Positions 27,901 to 42,900 are shown, counted from the first letter of the stretch. The stretch: 64,000 nucleotides of DNA from Ditylenchus dipsaci (GCA_004194705.1 SADC01001202.1:227378-291377); one strand, 5' to 3'. Notes: generated by a model not told the origin, from the letters alone. A program made the numbers and translations.

Positions 27901-30900
27901 AAAAATTCGAAAAAACTGCTGGTTCGCGCCTTAACGCACGGGCATGCCCCTTTAAGATATGGACAATATTCGGGTGACGTTGCGGAAAATTTCGAGCTTT
28001 TTGAAATTTTAAACGAAAATTTTCCGTTTGGAAATTTAACACGGAATTCAACAACCCTAGCCATCGTTCAGTGTTAACTATTCGAGAATATTTTAAGTTA
28101 GAGATGGCAGGGACTGACTCAAACCTCAATGTAATCCTGCATTTCCTTATGTTTGTCTTTTCTGTAGAAGCATGTGGCAACATCAGTGTGAAGCCCAATA
28201 TGATTGAATACAATCTATACACCACCAATATAAGTAACTTTTATTACCCTTCAGGTATAAAAAAACTCACTCGAATAGCTTGGTGAGGCTTAGCTGTTAT
28301 AACATATGTGCATTTGAATGGACGGGTGCTGGCATGTGGGTAGTTAGAGCTGCTTATTGTGCCATTTTCAGCAGTGAATTCATTGTAGCATACTGAAAAC
28401 CACAACACTAGTCAAAGCTTTACAATAAAAAGAAACCTGATTGGTATTTGACCATGAATCCTTTTCCACTGACTGTAGAGTCAGTGTGGAAGCGAATGGA
28501 CATAGCCGGAGCGACAATCATTGAGGAAGGAGGCTTTTGGAGGTTACAGAAAACGTAATTTAATTCAGGAATCTAAAGTAAAAACACTTTTTGGATTTAA
28601 AATTCTGACTGATAAAAATATCCACCTGCACATAGTCACCCCTACAGTTGGTCAAAGTCAAGGAGCGCCACATTAAAGAATTGCTGCAAAAGTTATATAT
28701 TCACTGGTTTTCTGGTGATAAAACTATTTCGTAATTTTTTTTAGTAGTATAAACGAAGCTCAATAGCGAGACTTGTTTTCGGCAAAGCTATTGAGTTTTT
28801 AGAACAGAAGTTTTGAGTCTTGGAATTACATCGAGGTCCAACTCTAATAAAATTGTGCACTTGAATTGACAATTGGACCTCAAAAGTAGGCCAAATCGGA
28901 CAAAGTTAGGAGTATAAGTCACGAGTATACCTATACTGGGTGACAGTTGTGGAGACGTCAAAGTCGATAAATCAATGCCAACTTTGGGTCCATTTTCTAG
29001 CTCTGTGGATTCAGTGGACTCCTCCGTCACTGTATTGTTTGACACGGCAGACGCATCCAACACCCACAGACAGTCCAGATTAGCAAAATAGGCTTGTCCA
29101 TAGTTGGGCGATTGAATAAAACCTTCAAAGACACCATTTTCATCAGGTCGAATTTCTCCACCACATCCGTTCGGTACTGAAACATAAGACTTGTAAGTGG
29201 ACATTGCTAAAAGTTAATAATTACGTTCAATGACTTTGTAGCTAAGAGAAAATCCAATTTTGCAGTGACGACCTAAAATTGAGCGTGCTGCAGAGGATCT
29301 TAGAGAGAAACAACTGTATGTAGACTCGTAAACTGGTATTCGAAAAACTATGAATTCGTAAATTTAAAATGAGCACAAACGAGTTTTGATAATATGTGAT
29401 TTTGAAAATGTGTTTTCTCGTGTCATTTTAGCTCGTATATGTGTTTTTACATTGCATTCTAACGCTTAAAAGGCCGATTCGCACTTCTGGGTAGTTAGAC
29501 TTAGTTTTTCACGCTTTTTTGAGACATTGTTGAGAAAAAAAAGTTCTAATAATTTTTTTGCGAGTTTAGTAAAGGATCAAATTGAAAACTCCCGGCAAAT
29601 GTGTGAAATTTCCCGACTAATTAATTAATTTTCCCGGCAAATTCGAATTTGTCTAAAAGTAATGAATTTTCCCGACAAATCTGTGAAATTTCCCGACAAA
29701 TCTGTGAAAGTTCCGGCAAATACTTTAATTATATTGTTTAATTGGTTGTGTGCCGTCTGCCTTGTTTCTTGTTTCAAAAAAATTACTTGAAATGATTTAG
29801 GTAATACTTTTAGAGATGCAATTCCAAGCTAAGCAACAAAAGAAGCGTGGTGTGGCGCGCGAATGGACAACTTCAAAGGATTGCTCTAGCAAGGAAGATG
29901 TCGATGAATGGGTGACTGAAAATGGAGGAAATTGGATACAGTAAGCTGATTCACTGACTAATTTTCTGTTTTTATCATTTGCGAGCTCTCTTTGAAAATT
30001 ACTCAAAGAATTAAAAAAACATCTTTCGGATGATCGGAAAATTTGCCGGGAACTTTCACAGATTTGTCGGGAAATTTCACAGATTTGTCGGGAAAATTCA
30101 TTACTTTTAGGCAAATTGAATTCGCTGGGAAAATTAATTAATTAGTCGGGAAATTTCACACATTTGCCGGGAGTTTTCACATACAGCCTTTAGTAAATTG
30201 CGAATTCACATTATTCCAAAAACTAGTTTTGCGAGTCTATATCATGATTCGCAAAAACAGCAAATTTACTGAAATTCTCAAAATATTTGGCGTTTTGAGT
30301 TTCTTAAAAACAGAAAAATTGCAGCAAAAATTTTGCTGCATTTCAGCAAAATTTTGCTGCATTTCGTGTTCCCTACATATTACGCGTCTTTCATTCTTTG
30401 AACTAAAATTTTCGCTTTTTTTCTACCTGAAGTCGGAAAATGTATGAACGACTTGTATAAAAGAAACAATTCGGCAACATGCAGCCCGTCAAAGTCACTC
30501 GAAAAGCGGAAGCGGATTTCGTATACGCATTGCCCAGGTCACAGGTTCAAATCCCTCTCGGTATTTTTACCTCAATCTTCGTATTTTATTTTCAAGTTTG
30601 TTATGAAAATGATGCTCATGCTCTTGGAAACGGAAATTCGAGCACGGAACGGGAATTGAAAATGAAATACGAAGAATGAGGCAAAAATACGGTATTCACC
30701 CAGGGGATTTGAAACTGTGACCTGGGCAATGCGTATTCGAAAGCCGCTTCCCCTTTTGAGTGACTTAGACGGGCTAAGTGCTGCCGAATTGTTTCTTTTA
30801 TACAAGTCGTTCATAAATTTTCTGACTTCAGGTAGAAAATTTTAGTTCAAAGAATGAAAGACGCGTAATATGTAGGGAACACGAAATGCAGCAAAATTTT

Positions 30901-33900
30901 GCTGAAATGCAGCAAAATTTTTGCTGTTTTTAATAAACACAAAAGGCAAATATTTTTGCTGCATTTCAGCGAATTTGCTGTTTTCGCGAAATATGGTCTA
31001 CATACAGCCGGAAAAAAAACAATTTTCTTACAGAATTTGTCTCGTTCACTAGCAACGACTGCTTTAATAAGGAGATCTAGATCTAGCCGGAAATAGACCA
31101 CCGCAAAATTTCCCGATGTTCTAATAACTACTGGCTCAGGTTGAGTCTCGCATAGCTGCGAAATTCTGGTGCGGTTGGAAGCAACCTGATTGTCATATAT
31201 CTGAAATGCAGGCTATGTTACAAGTAATATTTTTCGGCAAACCTCCAATGAATTTATTGAGCAATTAAAAAATTCCTTGGAAGCCATTTTCAACGACTCA
31301 ATTGTGAGTTCAATGTGGTATTGGGGTGGAACGCTGACAAACCTGGAAAACAAGCATTACAAAGTGAAAAATACATTGAACTTATTTTAGCTTTGTTCAG
31401 CGTGTTTTTGCATATTACAAATTGGTAGATTGTTTGTCATGCTTTCTAATAACAATCGGCTCAAGGCAGGAGTACGATCTATCCTTATTTCGAAACTCCA
31501 AATCTTATTCTTTTTAAGATTTTACGTAGAATACCACATTTTAAGCCAACACTTTTATTCAAAATTTGTGAGCAAAAGTCATGTCGCTTAGATTTGAAAA
31601 GCTCTTTTTACGTGTTCTTCTCGCAAGCTATCTCATTGATCACTCTCATACATCAGGGTTGTGAAATAGAGAATTATCCTAAGAATTCCCAAACAATATT
31701 CCAAATCCTATGATACATCATTAAAAAGCGCAATAATAATTTTAGCCGAATTTTATGTAACTAGAAAATCTATTAAAATCTTACCACATGCAATTGTCTT
31801 CATCGTGAATATCGTAGTAGCTAACAGTTCCTTCATTGCCAGTCATTCTTCCTCCACATCCTGCAATCGATTATTTTGCTTTTTTTCTTAACTTTTTTAA
31901 TATGTTTTTACTCGTTTGCACAGCTCTCCAACTCAAGTTTACATATGTGCTACGGCTCTGAAGTCTAGTGTCCAGTCTGATAACAACCATATTGGATGAT
32001 GTGTAGAGTGGATGTGAAAGGGTGTCTCCATTACAAAAATTGCGATCGCAGGAGAATCTGTGTCAGGCCCATCAAATATTGTCAAGTTGCCGAAACTGGA
32101 TTCACACCCCTTTGAGGTGACTTCGTAGAGTTTAGGAATGGTAAAGTTTCCAAAACTTATTTCTAAGACCTGAAAAGTTTTTATTTATTAGATTTTTGGT
32201 TCTTTTTGCTTGCCTTTCTCGAGTCCAACAATTGAATATACCACAGACAACTTCTTTTTCTCAACACTGTACCCATTGTTGACTTTTCGAAATTATTGAG
32301 CCGGTCTCATTTGTGCTGTGAAAACCACAAGCTGTAACGTAAAATGTATCTTTGGCATTGAAAAAATACAAATTGCCTTACCCTCCTCCTCAAACTGACA
32401 GCGTGGTCCGAAAAAACCTCGATCACATTCACAAAAAGTAGATCCTTCTGCCAAGACACACTTTCCTCGACCATTGCAGTAATCTTTGGTCAAACAGTGG
32501 GTGGGCCTCTCACAATGAGGTCCTAAATAGCCGTATAGACAGGAGCATTTGTAGGTGTGGTCAGAGGTAGCCTGAAAAAGGCAAAATACAAAAGCTTTTT
32601 TGTAAGACAAAAAAGATTGCTTACGAAACAAGTGCCGCCATTCAAGCAGGTATCCGCATGACAAACTGTTTGGTTGGAGGGCAAACAACCCTGTAAATTT
32701 ATTTGGGTTAACTTCATGAATCGGCCATATAAGTACAACCTCGGGCCCTAGACCATCCCCAGCAGTGTTTTCTGGACACTCACACCTCAGCTCATCTCCC
32801 TCGTCCACACATCTAGCGTTAGGGGCACAGGGGTTACGGTCAGAGCTGCAGCGAGAGATTTTTTCACATTTGAATCCATCTCCTTGGTAGTCTGTAAAAA
32901 ATACGGGAAATGTATCATTCAGCAGAAAAATAGGGAAAAAGGTATTGTTGATTTTCATTAAAATACAATGTTTAAAATTATTTTCTCTTCTAATTTGTAA
33001 ACTTTTCAATCATTTCTTAGCTTTTAACTGTTAATAGCTATGACTTACCAGGGAACCTCAAGTAGTGTCTTTTTCAGAGAGCTCATTTTATAAAGTTTCA
33101 TTTTTTCCGTTTTTTTTCGTTTTATTTTAGACTAGATTTTTTACAAAGAACGTCAACATGTACAGGCCGATTTCGGCACCTAAGTGTCCTGTCGTTCTGT
33201 TTTATGAAAATTTTCTAAATATTTTAAAATAGTTTACACATGTTCTTTATATCATTGTGTAGCCTGGATGCTGTGCTTTCATTTGCGCTAGCATAAAAAG
33301 TAAAAATACCGCCTCACCAGAGCTAAAATTCAAAGAATACCGTATTTACTCTAATACCTACATGTCGGGTTATAATTCAATCAACCGAAAATCAGGAATT
33401 TTTAGGTCAATCTCGAAATTTTTGTGTGAAAATACAAAAACTAAAAAGTGGAATCGGTAGAGCTTGTGGGAGTTAAGAAAACGCAAGAAACAGCTTTACA
33501 ACAAAAAATTCTTCATTTTGAGATATAGGTCTCAAAGGTCTTCTGCTCTATCAGAACATCTGCGATATTTTTGTGTTGAAAATATAAGTGTACAAAATTT
33601 TCGTTCTTAGATTGAGTTCTTGCAAGAATTTTGCGAAAAACTGAACTAGATTCTTGTTTTTTTTATATTACTCTTTTCTTGCGTTATTTAAAACATCAAC
33701 ACTGGTTTAGTTTCATTTTCCTGTAAAGGTAATAAATTCACCTTGAGGGCAAGAACCACATTTATATGAGCCAAAAGTGTTGATACAGTCTACTTTGGGT
33801 GATTTAGAACAGTCGTTGGTCAGGTCATTGGCGCATTCATCAAAGTCATGACAGTGCACACCATCCCTAAAGCCAATGATGAAATCTATTCAACACCTGC

Positions 33901-36900
33901 ATTACTGTTTTGTAACTTTATCTCGTGGACCACTCTATTCAAAGGTTTTTTCATAATTTTGATCAAAAATCATGGCCTTATCACAATTGTAAGTGTAAGT
34001 GTAAATGTAAGTGTTAGTGTAAATGTTTTTGGTATTGTGAACACCCCTTAAATCTACACTTAAATTAACACTAACATTTACACTTACACTTACCCTTCAC
34101 AATACGAATTTAAATGTAAATGAAAATTGAATTCAAGCATTTTCAGAGAATACTAAAAGTGCTTTATTGATGACGAGGAGTTCAATGCTAGTTATAAAAA
34201 CTTTAAAAATTGGTAGTTGGGTTAAAAAAACTGACTTTAAAAAATAAAAATGAGGATAGGTCAATAATTTTCATTTACATTTACATTCGTATTGTGAAGG
34301 CGTAAGTGTAAATGTAAGTGTAAGCGTAAATGTTTTCGGTATTGTGAAGACACCTTACATTTACACTTACATTTACATTAACACTTACATTTACACTTAC
34401 AATTGTGATAGAGCCATCAATGAAAAACTGTTATAGGGTCAACATAACTGCTGTTTTTTATGCATGAATATACTTTTCTACGCTATTTAAATTTCTCTAT
34501 CGAAATCTGCAATAAAAAACAGTGAACCGTCTACACATATAAAAGTTATTTCCTAAAAACTACAAGAAATCGACATTTTCAAAAGTGGTCAATTTCACTA
34601 TTTACTTAAGAAAAAACTTTTTTACATGTTGTATATCATTAGAAAACCCATAATGCCAGCGACACTTTAATAAATAAAAATCACTAAAATCTGTCAAAAA
34701 AATTTCAAGACGTATTAAATTTAGAAAATAGTCTACAGTGGAGACTCTCCACTTTTCAACCCTCGCAAAAGACCTTTTTCATTAGCCTTCTTGCCAGTAT
34801 TTTTTTCAGTTTTATAGAAAAACTGCTAATACAATCTTGTTAAGCGTGAAATTCTGCACAAGTATGCACTAAAGTTACAAACAGTAATGCAAGTGTTAAG
34901 CAAAAAGCTTAAATTTAATGTTTCAACTTAGACTTTTATGCAAAGTAATCTATCCAAATCCACAAAATACTATAAATAAGTTTTACTACTGAAGATAAGG
35001 TTGGAGCTGCATGTGTAATAATAGCCTAGTGGCTAAGATGTTCGTTCGATAAGAATATGTACTAGAGTTCGAGTCCCACCCGATGAAAACAACAAGATAA
35101 TGAAAAAAATGTCTCAGCGGAACGTTCACTAATTGTCCTCTTTCGTTACTATACCTAACAAAGAAAGGCAGTCAGCGGACGGAAAAAGTTGTTGACACTC
35201 AGGATTAAGATTATGAGATTTGAGGGTTGGTATAAAAAATAAGTTTTTTTAAAATTTGCTACTAACCCATTAATCCTTTTGGACAAGATGAGCACTTAAA
35301 TGTCCCAGGCAGGTTGAGACAAGTAGCACCGGGGTAGCAAGGATTGTCTGTACATTCGTCAATATCTGTACATACAGGGTTGTCTGGATCTCCAGATACT
35401 TTGAAGCCCCATTCACACAGGCATTTGTAGCTGGTCTTAATAATATTAAGATAAATCGGTGAACTGAAAAAAGAAAAAAAAAGTAAAAGTTTTACTGTAA
35501 AACACTTCTTCATAAAAAAATATATTTTTTAAAAGTAAGCAGTTAATTCGCTTTTATCCAGAAATCCAGCTTTAGAAAACAAAGGTTGCTTCAAATAATA
35601 GTGGGATACAGTCGAACCCCGATATAGTGTTATTTCGAGTGTTACCCCTATATAGTGTATTTTTTTCCGGCCACTAGGGGCTACATTATATCAAAGCTTG
35701 ACTGTATAATTTTTAAAAATAATATAAAAGTTTCATGAAAACTTGTCACCTCAGTTGGTATGCAATGACCATGTTCACCGCACAGATCGAGACTATAATC
35801 ACAAGAGCTTTTCTGCTGCTGACACAAATGTCCGTGGAATCCTTTGGGACAATGGCACGTAAAGCCAGCTGTAGTAGGGCTGTTAGTGCAGGTAGCATTG
35901 TTCTGACAGCCGGCTGGAGTGCCTTTGTACATCTCACATTCATCTAGTCGTTGATCGCAATTGGTTCCCTTAACAGTGGTTAGTTGGCTAGTATGTGAGT
36001 CATATTTGGGCTTAATAACACCTCATAGTGATCCGGACAAAGGCACTGATACTTGCTGAACAGATCAACACAGGTGGCTCCATTCTTGCACGGGGCCATC
36101 TCCACGCACTCATCCGTCTTCATCAACTTTAGCAAAGTCTCGATTTGTGTTGATAGTCGTAGAATAAGCACTTTGATTTTACGCGTAGTTTTGTTACGAC
36201 TCTTGGTGTCATTAAGCTCTTTGACTTGTTCCCCAAGTAAGACATGCTAAAATTTAATAGAATATGCGACCCTAGTAGCGAATACCCCTCCCCCAACGAT
36301 TTTCACCTTTTTACTTTAGTAAAAAGTACCCAAATTTATGTCCCAGACCCGGAAAGTGTGCGCAAACTCTTTATTAGTCACAACTTCCGTACGCTGGCCT
36401 ACCCCAAGCCTAAGGGCTAAGTCTAAACTTGTTGTTTGCAAGGGTAGTTACAGCAATTTTAAAAGGTCGGATTGTTGGGGGGGGGGGTTCTTATTCGCTA
36501 CTAGTGCCGAATATGCTATTGTGTAAATTATAATTGTAATGAACGGAAGAAATTCGTTTGAGCCGACTACAGTTAATGATTTAGAGCTTGTGGTTATCGG
36601 GAATAGAATTTGAAATAAGTGAAAATTTCAGGGCAGGGTTACAGGATTGTCAGATTGACTGAGAGGGGTGGTAGGTTAGAGAATAGTATTTCACCCCAAA
36701 ATGAAATTGCGGTATAGAGCTCTACTATGTTAGAAATTTTGGCCGCGACGAAATTTTGAAAGCGCGACGAAATTTCGGCCCGACGATATTATGTCACGTA
36801 CCGTCGGGCCTTGGCGTAACGATTGTTACCAAATAGCACTCCGTAACCGACAAAATCAAAACGTTTATAAATTCGCGGTATTGTGTTTGCCAGCTTCACT

Positions 36901-39900
36901 CGATTCAAATTCATACCTCGTGAAAATTGCGCAATAAAACCTTGATTCTCGCTAGAATATCCAAATTTGATCTTTTTCAAAAACTTTTCCTGTCAAGGGT
37001 GTGCTAAATTTTGTCTTTTACAGGCTAGAATTGTTGTTGGGCTATATCACTGTGCAAATTAAAGAAAAATCTTATTGAAACGAATGGACTATCTTGCGGA
37101 TCTTTTGAAGGAGAAGCAGCATCTCTCGCTCATTTCGAATGCTTTGCCGCATGCTGAACGCTTGGTGGATGAGGGTGGATTTGTCATTTTTTTGTCCACT
37201 AATTGTTTTACATTTTTAGAGATTTCGCGCGCTCGATCTGTTGCTTTCAAGGGTGAGCTGAGCTGTGAAGACCTGCTGAAGTTGCCCGATCCAAAGGGTG
37301 AAATGGTCAAACTGACTGAGAAGGTCTTCTTGCCTATCCGGGAGCATCCTGGCGTAAACTTTCAGCAATATTTGTTATGTCTTGATTTCAATTTTTTTTA
37401 TTTAGTACAATTTCGTCGGGAGAATTCTCGGACCTCGTGGAATGACTGCCAAGCAGCTGGAGCAGGAAACTGGATGCAAGATCATGATTCGTGGAAAGGG
37501 TCTCTGCGTGACGAAATCAAGGTTTTTATCTTGGCTGAAACACTTTTGCTTTGATTTTGACTTTTTTAGGAGGAGTTCAATCGTGGGAAGCCGAACTACG
37601 AGCATCTCGAAGACCAGCTTCACGTCTTGATTCAGTGTGAGGACACCAAAGAGCGTGCTACCATCAAATTGGAACAGGCTGTGTCTCAGATCAAGAAGCT
37701 TCTTATCTTGCCGACTGCTCAGGGAATCGATGAGCTCAAGCGAAAGCAGCTGATGGAATTGTCAATCATCAACGGAACTTATCGTCCTCCTCGATTAAGT
37801 ATCAGATGCGTAAGTGACAACTTATCTGTCCTCAATACTCTACTACCATTCTATCTTTTTAGCTGCTACTCCACGTCTCCATCCGATGAATTTCTCGCCG
37901 ATGCAGCCGATGGTGCCATTCTCTCCTGGTTTTGCTCCGCCGTTGCCTTCGTTCTTTGACTCTCCTCTGCCAAGTCCTATGCGAAACGTTGATTGCATGT
38001 CTCCGTCGTATATGGATCTTTATCAGCAGTGTGGTTCAGTGCAGTCGCCGCAAAAGAAGTTCGACTACAACCTCAACATGATCATCAAGGCGTTGAAGTG
38101 AGTGATTGAATAGTATCGTTGTCGTCTCACATCCCTATTTTCTAATATTTCAGCGAGCAAACTGTCGAGCCGACGAAGGATGAGGTGAAGACAAATCCCT
38201 CGGAGAAAAGCCCCTGGATGCTGGAGCAGTCTTGGCGTAACAATAGCAGCTCAAGCGGCAGCGGAAATGAGGTTCGTGCTGGCTCCGGTGCAAAGGTCCT
38301 CACTTGTAGCGGCTGTGGTGCTATGAAGTGCGGATGAGGCGCAGAAGAATTCCATAATGCTCCATCGTTAATTTCCGTTTATTGTTAAATCGTTAATTGT
38401 TCATTAAGTCTCTTTTGGAGGCTATATTCTAAGTCATAACTCATGACATTTTCCAGTTTGTACCTCTTCACTATAATGGGAGCTTATGCGAATTATCTCG
38501 TTAACTGTTCAATAAAAGTGTTGTTGATTTGAGTGTCTCTATTATGTTATCTCGGGAAGGGTGATGGTTTGAAACTAGCGTCAGTGAATCGGTGGCTAGT
38601 AGAATCTTATTATCTGATTGTCGTGTGTATCTGTTTTATCGGAATCAGGTGACAAGTTAACGGTCAGAGTACAATTTTTTGTAGATCATTCATTGTATGA
38701 CCGTCTTATGTTTGTAGCTGTTAATGTTGGAAACTCGTTGTGAATATTACTCAAACTATTTTTCTGTTTTACCATACTTGGTTGGAAGACACTGGACATT
38801 CGCGGAGCTTCTAAGCAACACGTTAGCATTGTAGACCACTATCGACTTCTTCGTCAGATTTTCTTTGTATCCTATAAAGTTTCGAGCTAATAGCAGAAAA
38901 CTCTTTCCCTGACTATTTTCTTGCTATTAATTATCCAATCCTAGATGTCCTCCATCCCTACTGAAATCCTTCTGGAATCTTTCAAATTCTTGAATAGAGA
39001 AGAACTGGCAAGCATTTCCACTGTCAACAGCCGTTTCCGCCAAATAGTGTCCCAGCATCTCCCGAAAACTCCTCTCCGTCCTTACGCTTCTCTCTCTCTT
39101 GGACCAGCCAATGAAAATATGTCCTTAGAGAATCCAGCATACCGTGGAGGGAAGAATGTTGTTCTGCCCGAAGGAGGATTCCCTTTTGTGGTCAGTCCAT
39201 CGTTCATTCAATTTGAAAGTTAGTTTCATCAAATTTATATTCTTTCGGATTACCTTGATTTTTCACTTTCAGTGATCTATTTAACATGCTCGACATCAAA
39301 GAACTGTATGAGTTGGCTCAACCGAATGCGTCACTTTCCTCAAGCCTTTGAGCAGACCTCAACCTTGGTGATGAAATTTCGATTTGAGCCAAAACTGGAG
39401 GTCTTTGAAGAGTGGTTAAACAATGTGCCCTTGCCATCAGTGCAACGTTTGGAAATAGACTACAAACTGGATCTGCCAGTCCGCCAGGATGCCTACTTCT
39501 TCAACTACAAAATCTTCCACAACTGTCGCTCTATCCACATCTACAACAAAAGGAATGTAGGTTTGTTGATTAAGGCAGATGACGTTGTCCAATGGCTGCA
39601 TGCCGACCCTTCCATCAGCCATCCTAAGTCCCTCAACGTGGCCATTTACTTGACTGCTGGAGAGACGGAAAAACTGCTGAATGACTTGGAAAAGGTCGGT
39701 CGAATTATATTTGTTTGGTTTAAGCAAGAGATTAACTTCTTCTAATCTTGTTCAGCTGTTCCGAGAAGCCATCATCCGCTGCAGCTACTTCCTTACCCTC
39801 CGAGGCTATCCCCAATCTGGCGCAACTGAACTTAAAAGAAATGAAGTGACCCAAGAGAGTTGGCAGGCTCGATGCATCCATAACTTGGAGTGCTTGACTG

Positions 39901-42900
39901 TGAAGCGAACTAGTTGAACTATTTGCGTTAACAACTACCATTGCATTATGTCAGCCATCGTTTTTTATACGTTTGATTATTTTGAACATCACAATTCTTC
40001 GGATGAATAATTCTGCCCAGAATAAAATCAAATAAAAATAGACAGCCATCTTGCACGCTCTTAGTTCCGTGCATTAGAAAAACGCAAAGGTAAAAAAAGG
40101 TAACACCTAGGTCAAAAAAATTTGACCAAATTTTTGATTAAAAAGGACTTTTTTACCTTGGTCTCCTGTGGTACCAAAAATTTTTTCTAATTGGCTTAAA
40201 TGTTTTGGTAATAACTTTTTAAATAATTTTTTTATATTTTATTGAGCAGTGTTCTTGATAAAAAATTCATATGCCTTAAGCCTAACGGCTATACGCTGCT
40301 TAAAAAAGAAAGCCCGGGAGTTGACATGTCCGGGCCAAGGGCTCACCCAGCTTTTAATGTAAAATTCCGGGTAAGGGTTGTGTACGCGTGGAAATTAGAG
40401 AATCGGGCGCTGCGACACATCGCAGCGCAACATCGCAGCGTACGCAGCAAATTTGGGCCAAAAACATCGCAGTGCAACAGCGTACGCAAACTTTTTAAAA
40501 CAGCGCATATCGCAGCGCAAATTTCAAGAATATCGCAGTCAATTTTTCTAAAAATTTTGCCCGTTTTTCATTGTTATTTCTGTCATTTTTTGAAGAGAAT
40601 CGTTCGCTGCTATACATCGCAGCACAACATCGCAGCGCACGCAGCAAATTTGGGCCAAAAACATCGCAGTGCAACAGCGTACGCAAACTTTTTAAAACAG
40701 CGCATATCGCAGCGCAAATTTCAAGAATATCGCAGTCAATTTTTCTAAAAATTTTGCCCGTTTTTCATTGTTATTTCTGTCATTTTTTGAAGAGAATCGT
40801 TCGCTGCTATACATCGCAGCACAACATCGCAGCGCACGCAGCAAATTTGGGCCAAAAACATCGCAGCGCAACAGCGTACGCAAATTTATGAAAACAGCGC
40901 ATATCGCAGCGCAACCACGGATGGCCGAAAAACATCGCAGCGCAACATCGCAAAAAGGCAAAACCGATACTCTAGTGGAAATAGGGAGTTAAAGCCATAG
41001 TCATAGTTGGCCTAGTTGGCTATAATAGGGTCTAGAAGACACTTAACATTGATTTTCGGACAAAAAAATTCGATTTTTACTACCACAGGGGTACCAAGGC
41101 AAAAAAGTCATTTTTGGTCAAAAATATCTTTTCTCCTAAAAGTGCTTTCCCAATGAAAAAATCATATTTCTATCGTTTTTATGATGTAATATTGCCATAA
41201 AAATGCTTAAAACGAGATTTCGGGCGAAGTACACATCGTGTAGTTTAGCCCGTCAAATTACTGATTTACCTCGTCAAATCGAAAATTTTTGTGTCTTTCT
41301 AATATTTTTCAAAGTTTTTGTTAGGATTTTTTCAACTTTTTACCAGAATGTAGCCTGGATCTCAGCTTTCAAACAAGCCATCAATTGGGCTGTCACCGAA
41401 ATATATACCGTATTTCCTCTGATAAGCGCCCCCGCTCTAATAAGCGCCCCACCTCCTCGACTTTGAAAGTCTGGATCTCAGTGTACAAGCAATATTTTGC
41501 AAAGCTGTTTGATACGTTTTCTTAACTCCCACGAGCTCTACCGATTCTACTCTTTAGATTTTGGTTGAGCACCCGAAAATCTCGAAATCGAATTCAAAAT
41601 TTTCTGATTTTTGGAGGTTTGAAAAATAAGCGGCCCGGTGCGCTTATTAGAGGAAATACGGTACGCCAATTTGGTACTTGTCGTTTTGGAACAAAATTTT
41701 TTGTGTTGTTACCAAAAAATTACTTACCGAAATAACCGCATATTAAAAATCTCTTACCAAAATACCGTTTTTCGTGCTGTCACCAAAAAGTTTCTCACTA
41801 AAAAATTTCGTACCGAAACGATTGCATACCAAAACGACCAAGTACTAAATTGGCGCGTATATTTCGGTGTACAGCCATCCTTTGACTTGATGAAATTTTG
41901 AAAAGTTACAGAAAAAGATCCTTGCATAACCCTATTTTTTTGAAAAATTTGCTTTATACAGATACCTTATTCTGCAACTTTTTCAAATTTCATAAATTCA
42001 GTTAATAACTAGTTAGAAAGCTAAAATTCAGGCTACTTTTTGGTATATAAATTGAAAAAATATGAAAATATTTTATGAGAAAACAATAAAGTTCAAAGAT
42101 TTGACGGGATAAATCATAAATCAGTAATTTAAACGGGTAAATAAGTAACTTGACGCGGCAAAACAATTTGAGCCTTTAACATAATCATTATTCATTAATT
42201 TTTGTTCAAACCCATAAATTTCTAAATTTTTGAAATTATTCAGGCAGCGAGCAATTGCGCAATCTCAAACTGCGTATATTTACATTGCGCAAAGTTCAAA
42301 TGGAACAAATGCAGATTGCGCAAACGCAAATTGCGCCAAAATAAAATTGCGCAAATTTCAATTGCGATAGAATCAATTCACCGGATTTCGTCCTAAAAAC
42401 TGGCATGTCGGATTGTTAGAAATGACACCATACGCAATTGAAAATGGAACCACGGTTTTGATTGAAAATGTACGGCCTAACATTAGTCGCAGCAATTTCT
42501 AGCCTTATCAGGGTTTCTCGAAATTTCCATTAGCGCAATCTGCATTTGTGAAATTTGAATTTTGCGCACCGTAAGTTTGAAATTGCGCAATTGCTCGCTG
42601 CCCAATTATTCAATAGATTTTGATAGCTTGTTAGAAAGCTAAAGTCCAGTGGTACATGTTCATGTAAAAAGAATTAAATAATGACCGTCTTAAAACAAGG
42701 TAGAATATGCAATTTCGAAAACTAGGTGCTGATTTCAGTTATTAGGAGATGAATTTTAGTCATTTGGTGCTACAATTTAATTCTATCCTTACAACAAATT
42801 ATAGATTTTTTGTTCTTTTTAAAAACAATTAAAAAAAACGATCTGTATCAACTTGCCACTCTCTTATAGTCTAGAAAATCTCAAATCGACCCCAATTTTT

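Noticed and set aside
35015..35085. A functional tRNA gene
   Set aside because: A- and B-box-like motifs are present but acceptor and T stems do not pair well and no fitting anticodon loop is clear. Kept only as tRNA-like.
36338..36526. Telomere or chromosome end
   Set aside because: TTAGGC-like units are few, degenerate and part of a dispersed repeat; unique genes lie on both sides.
40413..40960. CRISPR array
   Set aside because: Direct repeats are long and contiguous without unique spacers, and the genome is clearly eukaryotic.
40242..40992. Frames of 100-168 codons with [16 protein letters not shown] repeats
   Set aside because: The 197-bp tandem repeat is not a multiple of three and reads open in several phases; no start context, splice sites or domain.
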